64,000 nucleotides of DNA from Agapetus fuscipes (lineage: Eukaryota; Arthropoda; Insecta; Trichoptera; Glossosomatidae): positions 3,596,001 to 3,660,000 of the forward strand of contig OX637337.1 of the NCBI GenBank assembly GCA_951799405.1. The letters are read 5' to 3'. Both the position numbers and the translations under genes were made by a program. Shown piece by piece: positions 40,890 to 50,802 of the stretch. The notes under the pieces were generated by a model, which saw nothing but the letters and a program-made list of their open reading frames with translations, was not told the origin of the DNA and did not search any database. The first letter of the stretch is position 1. Each line of letters begins with the position of its first letter.

Positions 40890-41462
40890 AGCATTATGGT
40901 TCGGACATATGGAGAGAATGAATGATGAAAGACTGACGAAGAAAGTATATGTTGCAAGAATAGATGGATGTCGTGGTAGAGGAAGACCGAGAAAGGTATG
41001 GACGGACCAAATTTCTGAAATTCAGAATGAATGGAATATAAAGAGTCATAATAAAGGAGAGACTGTATGAAGAAGGTTATGCCTCTGGAGGAAATGAAAG
41101 AAGTATGTAAGGACAGAAAGAAATGACGGTAGATCTGCAGTAATGTTGGCGGCTAGGGGTTTTAAAATTAAAATTTGTTTTTCTGTTTAGTTTTTTATGT
41201 CCATACATGCGAGTATTATTATTTGTTGATTTCAAAAATTGTAATTTGTTGTGTATGTTCCTTGACTTATAGGTTGGTATGCGGCTGACCATCTATGCTG
41301 TAGAAAATGGTTCATTTTGCCAATGTCACCCAATGGCAGGAGTTGCAGGGTGTATGCTCATTTGAGATTCGGGTTTTTATATAGTAGGTCCTCATTCGGC
41401 ATGTTTATATAATGTGAATCTTTAATGTTACATATATTTGCAACTTAGATTAGATTAGATAA
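40890..41462 (+). mobile_element. LINE-A: ORF2 end plus 3-prime UTR
   Basis: The frame from 40,890 encodes WFGHMERMNDERLTKKV and RGRGRPRKVWTDQISEI. One frameshift near 41,066 leads to the KEVCKDRKK end. The UTR with the LINE-A repeat starts at 41,258 and ends in ACTTAGATTAGATTAGAT. Confidence 0.85.
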
Positions 41463-41930
41463 TAAAAGGAGAGCTTGTATGAAGAAGGTAATGATCAAGT
41501 ATAAAAATTTTATAAAGCGCCTTTTATGACAGTGTGTCACTACAAAGAGGTAATAATAATAATAATAGGTACAGTATTTTTATAGCGCCTTTTCATGACT
41601 CTTGGTCATCCCAAAGGCGCTTGCTCATATGAGCGCGCGAACAGGTGGGTCTTCAACCCCTTTCTAAAAGTACTCTCCAGATCCATTTCGCGCAGGTGAG
41701 TCTTGAGACTTTTTTGAACAGTCTCTCCAAATCCAGTTCCCTCAGTGAGGCGGGAATAGCATTCCAAGTCATTGGAGCGGCCGTCTTGATTTCCCTGGAT
41801 GACTCTGGATGAAATAAAAGAAGTATGCAAGGACAGAAAAAAACGGCGGTTAATCTGTAATGTTGGCGGCTAGGGTCTTTAAATTAGATTTTTTTACTGT
41901 TTACTATTACAATCACTCGTTTATTAAGAC
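41463..41930 (+). mobile_element. LINE-A ORF2-end fragment split by LINE-D
   Basis: 41,463-41,494 (AAAAGGAGAGCTTGTATGAA) and 41,806-41,930 (CTGGATGAAATAAAAGAAG, TGTAATGTTGGCGGC) are contiguous in the copy at 42,960-43,060. Confidence 0.7.
41495..41805 (-). mobile_element. LINE-D 3-prime end inside LINE-A
   Basis: Minus frame: TAAPMTWNAIPASL region, SLKTHLREMDLE and GLKTHLFARSYEQAPLG; UTR GGCGCTATAAAAATAC and an (ATT)n tail (41,548-41,564). A second, shorter copy of the GGCGC stem lies at 41,514-41,530. Confidence 0.7.
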
Positions 41931-41935
41931 CAGTA

Positions 41936-42124
41936 CCCTGAGTACGAGTTTTTTAAACTGTACTCGAAGTATTGAGTATTCGAGAAAAATGTATGTGAAC
42001 TTGTAAAGCACCTCTGGCAAAACAAGTTTTGTAACCTTTTTTGCCAGGGGTTCTTTACAAGTTCAAATACATTTTACTCGAATACACAATACTTCGAGTA
42101 AAGTGAAAAAACTCGTACTCAGGG
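41936..42124. mobile_element. MITE-3: foldback element, 189 bp
   Basis: CCCTGAGTACGAGTTTTTT on the left and AAAAAACTCGTACTCAGGG on the right, with long internal pairing (ACTCGAAGTATTGAGTATTC; GCACCTCTGGCAAAA). TA precedes it; the right flank is TC. Shares the CCCTNAGTACGAGTT end with 915-1,180. Confidence 0.75.
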
Positions 42125-42294
42125 TCCAGAAATGTTAAAAAAAAATGTCAATTTTCGGTATAGACTCTAACTCCCTCTTAAAGTTTTTCATGTCATACTT
42201 GAACCCGGTATTTTCAGCGTTAGCATATTTGACTTTCAAGTGATAAAAAAAAACTAGCCACTCGATTGAGATAAGTGCGTCCTTTTCATACAGT

Positions 42295-43433
42295 ATACTA
42301 TTTCATCTAGATTGAATGAAGCTTTGTTAGGTAACCATTTGAAGTTGAATGCAAGTAAGACGAAAGTATTGATTTTTGAAAGAGATGATGAAAATATGAA
42401 TTATGAATTTAAAATTAATGGAATGAATGTTGATGTCGTAAATGAGTTTGTATACCTGGGAAGTAAGTTTGAAAAATATGGAAGAATGATCGGTGAATTT
42501 GAAAGAAGAATAATGAAAGGCAGGCGCGTACTGGGTGCTACCGCTAGCATCGCCAAGAACCAGAATCTTTCAAAAAATGTTCGACTGGCGGTGCACGGTG
42601 GTATACTAGTGCCCACTCTGATATATGGAAGTGAAGCCTGGACGGTGAGTGAAAGTGAGATTAGTAAAGTCCATACAGTAGAAATGGACTACTTAAGAAG
42701 TATGATTGGGAAAAGACGGAGTGATAGGGTAAGGAATGATTTTGTTAGAGAGGAATGTGGTGTAAGAGAAAGTGTGAAAGTAAAGATTAAAAGAAGTATG
42801 CTTAGATGGTTTGGACATTTGGAGAGAATGAATGAGGAAAGACTGACGAAGAAAGTATATGCTGCGAGAATTGATGGATGTCGTGGAAGAGGAAGACCGA
42901 GAAAGGTATGGATGGACCAAATTTTCGAAATAGCGAATGAATGGGATATCCAGAGTCATAATAAAAGGAGAGCTTGTATGAAAAAGGTTATGGCTCTGGA
43001 TGAAATGAAAGAAGTATGCAAGGATCGAAAGAAATGGCGGTTGATCTGTAATGCTGGCGGTTAAAGCTAAGGCTTTTAAATTTAAAAAATATGTGTTGTA
43101 GCTTTTTAATTTTTTACTGTTTAATTGCTTAGAATTTATTTGTTTTATTTATTTGATTGTATCAATTGCATGTACTCCTTGATTGATAGGTTGGTATGCG
43201 GCTGACCACCCATACTGTAAAAAATGGTTCACTTTGCCAATGTCACCCCTGCTTCAGGGAAGGTCGGCAAGAGTTGCAGGGCTTATGTTCATTTGAGATT
43301 GGGGTTTTTATATTGTAGGTCCACATGCAGCATGTGTAAGCGCGAAATTATGCATGTCTGCTTGTGGGAATGCATTTAATATGAATCTCAAATGATACAT
43401 ATCTTTGCAGCTTAGATTTAGATTTAGATTTAG
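42295..43433 (+). mobile_element. LINE-A, 1.14-kb 5-prime truncated copy with ATACAGT duplication
   Basis: ATACAGT lies at 42,288-42,294 and 43,434-43,440. Between them are an open ORF2 end, a ~100-bp spacer, the LINE-A repeat (43,168-43,415), and a tail of four TTAGAT units. This copy defines the family. Confidence 0.9.
42312..43064 (+). CDS. LINE-A ORF2 C-terminal fragment, 250 aa
   Basis: Part of an endonuclease-reverse transcriptase of RTE-like type, starting after the RT catalytic boxes. Visible in order: HLKLNASKTKVLIFERD (RT motif D/E region, residues about 8-27), EFVYLGSKF (thumb, about 46-54), LIYGSEAWTVSE (about 102-113), the EMDYLRSMIGKRR helix, LRWFGHLERMNEERL (about 161-175), the basic GRGRPRKVW linker (about 186-194), and the terminal KKWRLICNAGG. 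No frameshift or stop in 250 codons, so the insertion is fairly young, but the ORF lacks the endonuclease, the RT fingers and the FADD-type catalytic motif because of 5-prime truncation. The Met at 42,312 is just the first in frame, not a true start. Clade (RTE rather than Jockey or I) is inference. Confidence 0.85.
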   Translation: MNEALLGNHLKLNASKTKVLIFERDDENMNYEFKINGMNVDVVNEFVYLGSKFEKYGRMIGEFERRIMKGRRVLGATASIAKNQNLSKNVRLAVHGGILVPTLIYGSEAWTVSESEISKVHTVEMDYLRSMIGKRRSDRVRNDFVREECGVRESVKVKIKRSMLRWFGHLERMNEERLTKKVYAARIDGCRGRGRPRKVWMDQIFEIANEWDIQSHNKRRACMKKVMALDEMKEVCKDRKKWRLICNAGG

Positions 43434-43717
43434 ATACAGTCGCTATGCTAACGTTGAAAATACAGGGACTTAGCGTGTTTAATTTTTATGAAATAAGACT
43501 GCCTCTAGATTAATTATTAATTAGCCATCACAAGTAGGTATATTGTGTCGTATAATTAATACTCTAGTACGCTACTGCAATGGTGTGAGCTCACATTATA
43601 TAATACCAGTATGGAGCATGTTCACATGGTAAAATTCTGACCACGCCCTTGGAATTTCTCAATGGGGAATCAATTCTTAAAAGCGTACGTATTTTTTACG
43701 TACGGTGATTTTTTTCA

Positions 43718-43748
43718 TAAATGTCTTTGCAACTTAGATTATAGATTA
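43718..43748 (+). mobile_element. LINE-A tail fragment
   Basis: TCTTTGCAACTTAGATTATA only. Confidence 0.5.
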
Positions 43749-43749
43749 A

Positions 43750-44012
43750 TTTCCCATCAGTGGCTCAGTTTGTAGAATGCTTGCGTCCTATTCCAAAGAG
43801 TAAGGGTTCGATCCTCACCAAGGGTGAAAAACTAATTTTCCGTTTCGGTGTTTATTTCAAACCCAAAATCAAAATACCGGCAACGTGTACTCAACCTTTG
43901 CAAGAAATGAAAACTCCCACTCAAATTGAAGTGGTTGGTGTAACGTCAGTCTCCTTACCTGTGAAACTAAATAGGATGCTACCCTTTGGCGACAGTTATA
44001 CATAGGTTGCGT
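43750..44012 (+). mobile_element. SINE-2, diverged copy
   Basis: CAGTGGCTCAGTTTGTAGAA and AGGGTTCGATCCTC, then TTTCGGTGTTTATTTC and GAAGTGGTTGGTGTAACG. Confidence 0.75.
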
Positions 44013-44046
44013 TACTTTTTCCAAAACTTCAAAACCTACGAGTCAT

Positions 44047-44245
44047 TTTGAGGTTAATGTTCCAGAATCGTAAGTGGAACGTAGTGGATTTGATTCCTAG
44101 CGTGTCTTATGGTAATTATCATTTTATTTTGAAAACTTGGCTTTGCTTGCGTTAAAATCTTAGCTGTCTTTATAAAAGACCGGTCACAAAGATTTGTCCA
44201 GCCTTGCCAAACTGGATTTTACTTAAGAAATGTTATTACTTTTAC
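44047..44245 (+). mobile_element. SINE-1, strongly decayed
   Basis: AATCGTAAGTGGAACG and TTTGATTCCTAGCG stand where the head should be; the body AAAGACCGGTCACAAAG and GTCCAGCCTTG is clearer. Confidence 0.6.
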
Positions 44246-44284
44246 AGTCAACCTACTTATTATATTAATGTTTAATTCTATCTA

Positions 44285-44400
44285 TAATCTATAATTTAAG
44301 TTGAAAAGATACGTAAACCTTTAAGATTAATTTTCAACGCATGCTCAAAAGCATACACTTGTAGATTCGCGGTTTACACATGCTCTATGTCTAAATCTAA
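44285..44400 (-). mobile_element. LINE-A tail-side fragment
   Basis: CTATAATTTAAGTTGAAAAG to CGGTTTACACATGCT. Confidence 0.6.
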
Positions 44401-44640
44401 GCTGCAAAGATATATATAATGTAAGATTCATATTAAACGCATTCCCACAAGCAGACATGCATAATTTCGCGCTAACACATGCCGCATGTGGACCTACAAT
44501 ATAAAAACCCAATCTCAAATGAACATAAGCCCTGCAACTCTTGCCGACATTCCCTGAAACAGGGGTGACATTGGCAAAGTGAAGCATTTTTTACAGTATG
44601 GGTGGTCAGCCTCATACCAACCTATAAGTCAAGAAATGTC
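44393..44640 (-). mobile_element. LINE-A 3-prime end copy
   Basis: AAATCTAAGCTGCAAAG to CTATAAGTCAAGAAATG; complete. Confidence 0.85.
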
Positions 44641-44767
44641 AAATCTATGTGAACTTAAAAAATACATACTCGAGTCTCAAATGTACATAAAAACTCTTAC
44701 AACCGACCTTCCCTGAAACAAGTTCTCCTCTTGCCAATTTATCATGTCTCCAGATTTCGCATTTATT

Positions 44768-44832
44768 AGAGGCAGCTCTGCAGAGGCTCTGGCCACCCCT
44801 AGCGGAATGGCGACAGAGTTACAGTTACAGTT
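44768..44832 (+). mobile_element. LINE-C 3-prime end fragment
   Basis: GAGGCAGCTCTGCAGAGGC, CCCCTAGCGGAATGGCG and AGTTACAGTTACAG. Confidence 0.8.
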
Positions 44833-45042
44833 CCAGTAACTACTTCAAGAATTTGTTTGATCCATGTTTTTAATACGTAAGACATGCGTTATGTTTACGC
44901 ACCATTTTAAGAACAAGTTCCCGTGGCGTTGTCTCCTATGGCCGTGGTATGTTATTACAGGCAATTAGCTGGCGTGATTTAATTAGAGAGAAATGCGTCC
45001 CAGCGCAGTGCGAGCTTACATAGTAAAGTGATCCCGATGTAT

Positions 45043-46027
45043 AATAATATGTGCTAGAACCACTTAATATATGTGCTGGAACCATGTCATATATATGTGC
45101 TAGAACCACTTTATATATGTGCTGGAACCATGTCATATATATGTGCTAGAACCACTTCATATATGTGCTGGAACCATGTCATATTTATGTGCTAGAACCA
45201 CTTTATATATGTGCTGGAACCATGTCATATATATGTGCTAGAACCACTTCATATATGTGCTGGAACCATGTCATACCTATGATGATGATGATGATGGATG
45301 ATTTCTTTCCTGTGGCGCCATTTAATGGTCCAGGACCATCTCAAGGGCGCCATGGCTTCTCGAGAAAAGTAGTGTCTTCAGTTCCTTTCTGAAGGTGGTG
45401 GTAGGCTGGTTCGCGCGAACACCGATGGGTAAATTGTTCCAGGCAACCGGCCCGGCCACCGTAAAGCTTCTGTCTGCAAAATTTGATGTGTTTGCTCTAT
45501 TGGGCACTATAACCTTGTTGACAGCAGTAAGGGCAGAGCGTAGTGGTCTTTTTGAAGTCCCATCGACAGAGCATAGCTCAGCGAGACATGGGGGTGCAGT
45601 GCCGTTCAGGGCCCTATGTACAGTGAGACACAACTTAAATTCCACCCTCTCTCGGACCCTCAGCCAGTGCAGTTCTCTCAGCAGTGGCGAAATATGACAG
45701 CTCTTTCCCTGTCTAAAAATTGCCCTGGCAGCAGCATTGAAAGCCATTTGCAGCCGATCAAACAATTTCTGCGGTAGTCCAGCATATATGATATTGCAGT
45801 AGTCTAATCGGGAGACGACGAAAGCAGCTACGAGGCTTTTGACAGCATCCACAGGCAAACATCTTGAGATGAGGCTCAATTGGCGGATATAGAAGAAAGC
45901 TGTGCTCACTGTCCTGGACACTTGTGCCTCCATCGATAGTGCTCCGAATTATATACTATTATATACACTATATGTGCCAGAATCACTTTAAACATGTCCT
46001 AGAACCACTTCAGGCATGTGCTAGAAC
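45043..46027 (+). repeat. 46-bp minisatellite split by LINE-D
   Basis: Alternating half-units GTGCTGGAACCATGTC and GTGCTAGAACCACTT, each followed by ATAT-rich DNA. About five 46-bp units at 45,043-45,276, then two or three decayed half-units at 45,968-46,027 beyond the LINE. The earlier units are almost identical to each other. Confidence 0.85.
45281..45950 (-). mobile_element. LINE-D ORF2 end, 203 codons open
   Basis: Minus frame 45,933-45,322: RTVSTAFFYIRQL, AFVVSRLDYCNIIYAGLP (the post-RT region of CR1/L2-type ORF2), FNAAARAIFR, ISPLLRELHWLRVRERVEFK, then FADRSFTVAGPVAWNNLP and FRKELKTLLFSR. The 3-prime UTR has GGCGCCA and the tail is (ATC)n. Part of a non-LTR retrotransposon reverse transcriptase, lacking the catalytic domain through 5-prime truncation. 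No internal stop, hence fairly recent. Confidence 0.85.
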
Positions 46028-46232
46028 GCAAACGCAACTAAGCTACACATAGAGTGTAACTTCTTGCCTGCGTTATCCCCAAAGGGGTCGCATGTGGCGC
46101 TGCGGGATCTATTTTTTTTTACAGGTAAGGGGGCCGGCCTCACACTAACCACTTTCAGTTGAAGTGGGGGTTTCCCAGCTCCCGGGGGGGCTGGTTCTCA
46201 TTTCTTGTGAAGGCTGAGTAAACCTTTGCTAG
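46028..46232 (-). mobile_element. SINE-2, headless copy
   Basis: AAACGCAACTAAGCTACAC, CTTCTTGCC, GGGGCCGGCC-type block, GAAGTGGGGGTTTCCCAGC, ending at GCTGAGTAAACC. Confidence 0.85.
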
Positions 46233-46284
46233 AACTATGGAAATATGCGCTTGAATTAATAATGAATCTCCAAGATATTCTGAC

Positions 46285-46490
46285 CGTCTATAATCTAAGT
46301 TGCAAAGGTATATTACATTTAAAATTCATATAAAATGCATTCCTATAAGCAGACACGTATACGTTCACGCTTATAAATTAAAATCCAAACCTCAATTGAA
46401 CATAAGCCCGGCAGCTTCACAGACATCCCTTAAACAGGGGTGACATTGTTGAAGAGAATATTTTTTTATAGCCTCATACCTTCAAGGATA
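46285..46490 (-). mobile_element. LINE-A 3-prime end, decayed
   Basis: TATAATCTAAGTTGCAAAGG to TATAGCCTCATACC, with several deletions. Confidence 0.75.
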
Positions 46491-47250
46491 AAAATTAAAG
46501 ATCTAGGATGCTCTACTTCAAGAATATTGATACCTTAAAGGTTAAAAATGAATAAGTGACATATTAAGCTAACATGGGTTTCTCAGATAAATACACATTT
46601 TTTCCTATTTCCTACGAGACAAAACACTACAAAATTGTAAAAATCCTATAGTTTAGAAGTTTTTCATGAGCACTTCTTTATAATTAGTTCACTTACTATG
46701 ATAAAAGACACCCAATAAAATGTTTTATCCACGATTTCTCAAATTAGATTTTTCTCTTCAGTTTTACTTTTAAGGTCGCGATTTGTCGTTTTTTAACACG
46801 AACCTCTTGCTAATAAATACGAAGTGAAAACCATTAAGCCACCAACGATCCACTCCATTTATGATTTCATTTTATTTGACCCCAAGAGGCCATATTTCAC
46901 AAGCTCCCAATAAACCAAAAAAATATATCCGACAGTATTTTTTTTTTCAAAAATAATAACCGTGTTGATTGGCCGTTGCTGGTGGGAGGGTAGATCCAGC
47001 AGTTTGATATACGTAATTTAAAAATGTATTTTTAAAAGAACATCTCATCTCAGTGGGACTGGACTCTTGAGAAATTTGTAGATCGGATCTAAATTGCTAC
47101 ATAAACCATATTGTAGGATCGTGGTTTGTGGACCGTCGCGTGGAGCGGGTTTTTATATAAAAAATACTTATATGCAGCAATACCCCTCCTTTCAAACATG
47201 AAAGAATGCTAAGAAATCATTTACCTTTTGATTAGAAATATTTTATTGAT
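46491..47250. other. Unassigned
   Basis: Nothing recognised. Confidence 0.4.
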
Positions 47251-47251
47251 C

Positions 47252-47720
47252 GTACCGTAGTCCAGTGGTAGCACTTCGGACGCTGAATGGAAGGTTGTGG
47301 GTTCGAATCCGGGCGGAGCACACAAAATATACCATTTATATTATCAAATTTGCTCTTAGCTGGGTTGAAAAATTCATAAACCTTTACCAATGACCGGTCA
47401 ATAGCTCAGTTGGTAGAGTGCTCGCATTCTACCCCGTGAGCTCGGGTTCGAATCCCACCGAGGAGGGTGTCATAAATGATTTCCTATTTCGGTGTTTATT
47501 TCAAACCCAGTAATAAAAATACCGGCAAGGTTTACTCAGCCTTTACAATACATGATTACCAGCCTGCTCGGGAGCTGGTAAACCCCCACTTCAACTGAAG
47601 TGGTTGGCGTTAGGCCGGCCCCCTTACCTGTAAAAATAAATAGGTTCAACTCGCCACATGCGACCCCTTCGGGGATAACGCGGCAAGAAGTAACACTATA
47701 TGTGTAGCTTAGTTGCGTTT
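47252..47720 (+). mobile_element. SINE-1/SINE-2 dimer, short join
   Basis: SINE-1 runs only to CCAATGACCGGTC, where it continues straight into SINE-2 (AATAGCTCAGTTGGTAGAG). Both units contain GGTC at this point, so the join may have formed there. The SINE-2 half is complete, with GCGGCAAGAAGTAACAC and TGTAGCTTAGTTGCGTTT. Confidence 0.9.
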
Positions 47721-47726
47721 TTTGCG

Positions 47727-48178
47727 TACCGTAGTTCAGTGGGAGCACTTTGGACTCTAAATGGAAGGTTGTGGGTTCGAATCCGGGCGGAGCACAAAAA
47801 ATATACCATTTATATTTTCAAATTTGCTCTTAGCTGGGTTGAAAAATTCATAAACCTTTACCAATGACCGGTCACCAAAGGTCCATCCAGACTTACAGCA
47901 ACTGGGTCTTGCTTGAGAATTGGCACTTTGTAGCGTCGACGACCAAGCTCGTAAAAAGGTCGATAGCTCAATTGGTAGAATGCTTGCATTCCATGCCGAG
48001 AGCAAGGGTTCGATCTCAAGGTTTACTCAGCCTTCACATGAAATGAGAACCAGCCCCCCCGGGAGCTGAGAAACCCCCACTTCAAGTGAAAATGGTTGGT
48101 GTGAGGCCGGCCCCCTTACCTGTAAAAATAAATAGGTCCCGAATCACCACATGCGACCCCTTCGGGAATAACGCTAAT
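47727..48178 (+). mobile_element. SINE-1/SINE-2 dimer, long join, with SINE-2 deletion
   Basis: Directly follows the previous dimer. SINE-1 runs to GACCAAGCTCGTAAAAAGG, then TCGATAGCTCAATTGG of SINE-2. The SINE-2 half jumps from GGGTTCGATCTCA to AGGTTTACTCAGCC, as in the dimer at 1,253-1,665. Confidence 0.9.
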
Positions 48179-48271
48179 TAGATAAATTTAATTTAATCAA
48201 ATTTATTAAAGTAAATTAAATCCAAGGAAATCGTAGCAAAATTCTCTTTACTGGCAATGACTTGAGATTTC

Positions 48272-48495
48272 TTGACTCATAGGTTGGTATAAGGCTGACC
48301 ACCCAAACTGTAAAAAAATGGTTCACTTTGCCAATGTCACTCCTGTTTCAGTGTAGGTCAGCAAGAGTTGTAGGGTTTATGTTCATTTGAGATTGTGTTC
48401 ACATGCGGCATGTTTAAGCGCGAATACTGTCTGCTTGTGGGAATGCACTAAATATGAATCTTAATTGTCATTATATCTTTGTCACTTAGATTATA
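48272..48495 (+). mobile_element. LINE-A 3-prime end copy
   Basis: TTCTTGACTCATAGGTTGG to TTTGTCACTTAGATTATAG. Confidence 0.8.
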
Positions 48496-48870
48496 GACCT
48501 TGAGCGAGAAGATTTTCAGGAGCGAATTTCTTTTTAAATTTTGTATTAAAAATCCCTAAATGATTAACTGCGACACGTGTTTTTCCACCTGTAGGGATTC
48601 TTGATATTATTGTTTACTTGCTGATAGTCAATGTAATTTTTCTTCTGCGGTTTTTGAATAATGTATGTGAAATAAATTAAGGAGCTGTAAGGCCCATCCC
48701 TTAACGAGGGGCCGCTAGGGATGGGCAGCGCCGCAACAGCTGTGAGAATATCTAATTCTTGACAAACTTTTCCATTAGGCGTACACCCGCTCAAATGGCT
48801 CATCCCTACCAACAGATTAAATTTTGAAATAAATTGAAAATTGTTATTTTCAATTATTTATCATTTGTGT
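48496..48870. other. Unassigned
   Basis: Nothing recognised; a facing GGGATGGGC / GGCCCATCCC pair at about 48,690-48,725. Confidence 0.4.
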
Positions 48871-48874
48871 TGCT

Positions 48875-49210
48875 TGACTAATAGGTTGATATGAGGCTAA
48901 CCACCCATACTGTAAAAAATGGTCGCTTTGCTAATGCCACTCATGTTTCAGGGAAGAGTTTTATGTTCATTTGAGATTGGGGTTTTTTATGTGTAGGTCC
49001 ACATGCGGCATGTGTAAGCGCGAACTTACACGTGTCTGCATGAGTCTAAAATGTAATGCACCTTTACAACTTAAATTACATATTATAGGTATTTAAAAAT
49101 AATAAGTACATAATTTGTGTAGCTTGACTAATAAGTTGATGTGAGACTGACCACACATACTGTAAAAAATGGGTCGCTTTGCCAATGTCACCCCTGTTTC
49201 GACGAAGGTC
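48875..49210 (+). mobile_element. Two consecutive LINE-A 3-prime ends
   Basis: 48,875-49,085 starts GCTTGACTAATAGGTTG and keeps a decayed tail. 49,118-49,210 starts with nearly the same AGCTTGACTAATAAGTTG and stops after the CCCCTGTTTC block. Confidence 0.8.
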
Positions 49211-49227
49211 TAATGTTTTTTCGGTTG

Positions 49228-49450
49228 AGGTTAAGGAGCTTGGTCGTCACTGCACAGCGCCAATTCTCAAGAAAAATCCAAAAGCTGAATGAACCTTTGG
49301 TGACAGCTCTTTGTAAAGTCACATGAAATTTTCCACCCAGCGAAAAGCAAATTTTGAAAGTTGTTTTTTGTGCTCGGTAGGGAATCGCAATCGGGTCCTT
49401 TGATTTACGAGTCCGTTGTGTTAACCACTATACTATTTACCGGTAACGTT
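49228..49450 (-). mobile_element. SINE-1, diverged
   Basis: GAGCTTGGTCGTCACTGC, CCAATTCTCAAG, then TGTGCTCGGTAGGGAATCG over the decayed B box and TTTACCGGT at the head end. Confidence 0.75.
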
Positions 49451-49710
49451 TGAATACAAATTAAAATGATTAATTAAATTTATTTCCCCATTCGCGCCAC
49501 CTTACACAATCATGCAATATTAAAAATTTTCGCGGTATTTAGGCTAAAGTTGCAAAAACTTTTCGCTCGCAACACCTGCACTTATTCCACTAATCGCCTC
49601 TGCAGGGCAACTTTGTTGTACAAGAGGAAAACGAAGAAAAACAAGAAGAAAAATCAAACACGGAAATATAAGAGATTATTGGATTTGCATATTTATTTAA
49701 TGTTCCAAGT
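49451..49710. other. Unassigned
   Basis: Nothing recognised. Confidence 0.4.
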
Positions 49711-49717
49711 TCATCTA

Positions 49718-49960
49718 TAATCTATCATCTAAGTTGCAAGGATATATTCATTCAAAGCTCTCAGATGTATGCCCACAAACAAACACGTGTAGTTCGCGCT
49801 TACAAATGCTGATTGTGTACTTACAAATAAAATCCAAACCTCAAATGAACATAAGCCCTGCAACTCTTGCCGACATTCCCTGAAACAGGGGTGACATTGG
49901 CAAAGTGAACCATTTTTTACAGTATGGGTGGTCAGCCTCATACCAACCTATAAGTCATGT
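49718..49960 (-). mobile_element. LINE-A 3-prime end copy
   Basis: ATCTATCATCTAAGTTGCAA to ACCAACCTATAAGTCATG; close in sequence to the copy at 18,557. Confidence 0.9.
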
Positions 49961-50002
49961 TTTGATTAAATACCTATTTATCTTCACAGGTGAGTAACTT
50001 TG

Positions 50003-50340
50003 ATCGGTCCGTGGTCTAGTGATTAACGCTTCGGGCTCGTGATTGGAAGGTGGCGAGTTCGATTCCCCGCGGACCACAAAATAGATTTAATTTTTCAAAG
50101 ATACTCTTCGCTGAGTTGAAAAATTAATTTGCATTTACCAAAGATCGGTCATGAATGAATTGAAAGAGGTATGTAAGGATAGGAAGAAATGGAGGCAACT
50201 CTGCAGAGGCTCTGGCCACCCCTAGCGGAATGGCGACAGAGTTACAGTTACAGGTCACTGTCACCTTATAACATCTGGGTCTTGCTAAAGAATTGGCGCT
50301 TTCTACAGCTTCAACCAAGCTTGCAGATGAATCTTGCAGA
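50003..50340 (+). mobile_element. SINE-1 split by LINE-C
   Basis: Head GATCGGTCCGTGGTCTAGTG, B box GAGTTCGATTCCCCG. Body to AAAGATCGGTCA; resumes at GGTCACTGTCACC and GAATTGGCGCTTTC. GGTCA flanks the LINE on both sides. Confidence 0.85.
50151..50252 (+). mobile_element. LINE-C 3-prime end inside SINE-1
   Basis: TGAATGAATTGAAAGAGG encodes the MNELKEVCKDRKKW-type end; then CTCTGCAGAGGCTCTGG and AGTTACAGTTACA. Confidence 0.85.
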
Positions 50341-50349
50341 TCAATGTTC

Positions 50350-50540
50350 ACAATCAGACACCGGTAAGTTCGTGCTTAAAAATTGTGCATGCGTAATTAC
50401 AAATTAAAAGCCATACCTCAAATGAACATAAGCCCGATAACATTTGCCTGCCGTTCCTGAAACAGGGGTGACATTGGGAAAGTGAACCATTTCCTACAGC
50501 ATGGGTGGTCAGCCGCATACCAATCTATGAACTAAGGAAC
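50350..50540 (-). mobile_element. LINE-A 3-prime end, tail lost
   Basis: CGGTAAGTTCGTGCTTAAAA to ATGAACTAAGGAACG. Confidence 0.75.
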
Positions 50541-50542
50541 GA

Positions 50543-50802
50543 TCTAATCTAATCTAATCTAAGTTGCAAGGATAAATTCATTCAAAGCTCTCAGATGTAT
50601 GCCCACAAACAAACACGTGTAGTTCGCGCTTACAAATGCTGATTGTGTACTTACAAATAAAATTCAAACCTCAAATGAACATAAGCCCCCCAACTTTTGC
50701 CGACCTTTCCTGAAACAGATGTGACACTGGCAAAGTCCGCAAAGTGAACCATTTTTTACAGTATGGGTGGTCATCCTCATACCAACCTATAAGTCAAGGA
50801 AA
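50543..50802 (-). mobile_element. LINE-A 3-prime end copy
   Basis: Tail of three ATCTA units, AAGTTGCAAGG, full body with a short duplication (GGCAAAGTCCGCAAAGTG), edge ATAAGTCAAGGAAACG. Confidence 0.9.

Larger units (their letters stand above)
42201..43472. mobile_element. MITE-2 hosting LINE-A
   Basis: Left half 42,201-42,294 (GAACCCGGTATTTTCAGCG, TTAGCATATTTGACTTTC) and right half 43,434-43,472 (CAGTCGCTATGCTAACG, AAAATACAGGGACTTA) match the intact MITE-2 at 37,095-37,221 read in reverse. Confidence 0.8.

Noticed and set aside
45165..45392. ORF through the 46-bp minisatellite as a repeat protein
   Set aside because: It exists only because the unit length and composition leave one frame open for a few units, and it runs into the antisense of LINE-D.
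49729..49941. Recurring ~70-aa open frame (also at 11,358, 20,341, 24,005, 58,907) as a small conserved gene family
   Set aside because: It is a translation across the LINE-A 3-prime UTR repeat; copies with frameshifts, truncations and inversions are common and no start context or domain is conserved.
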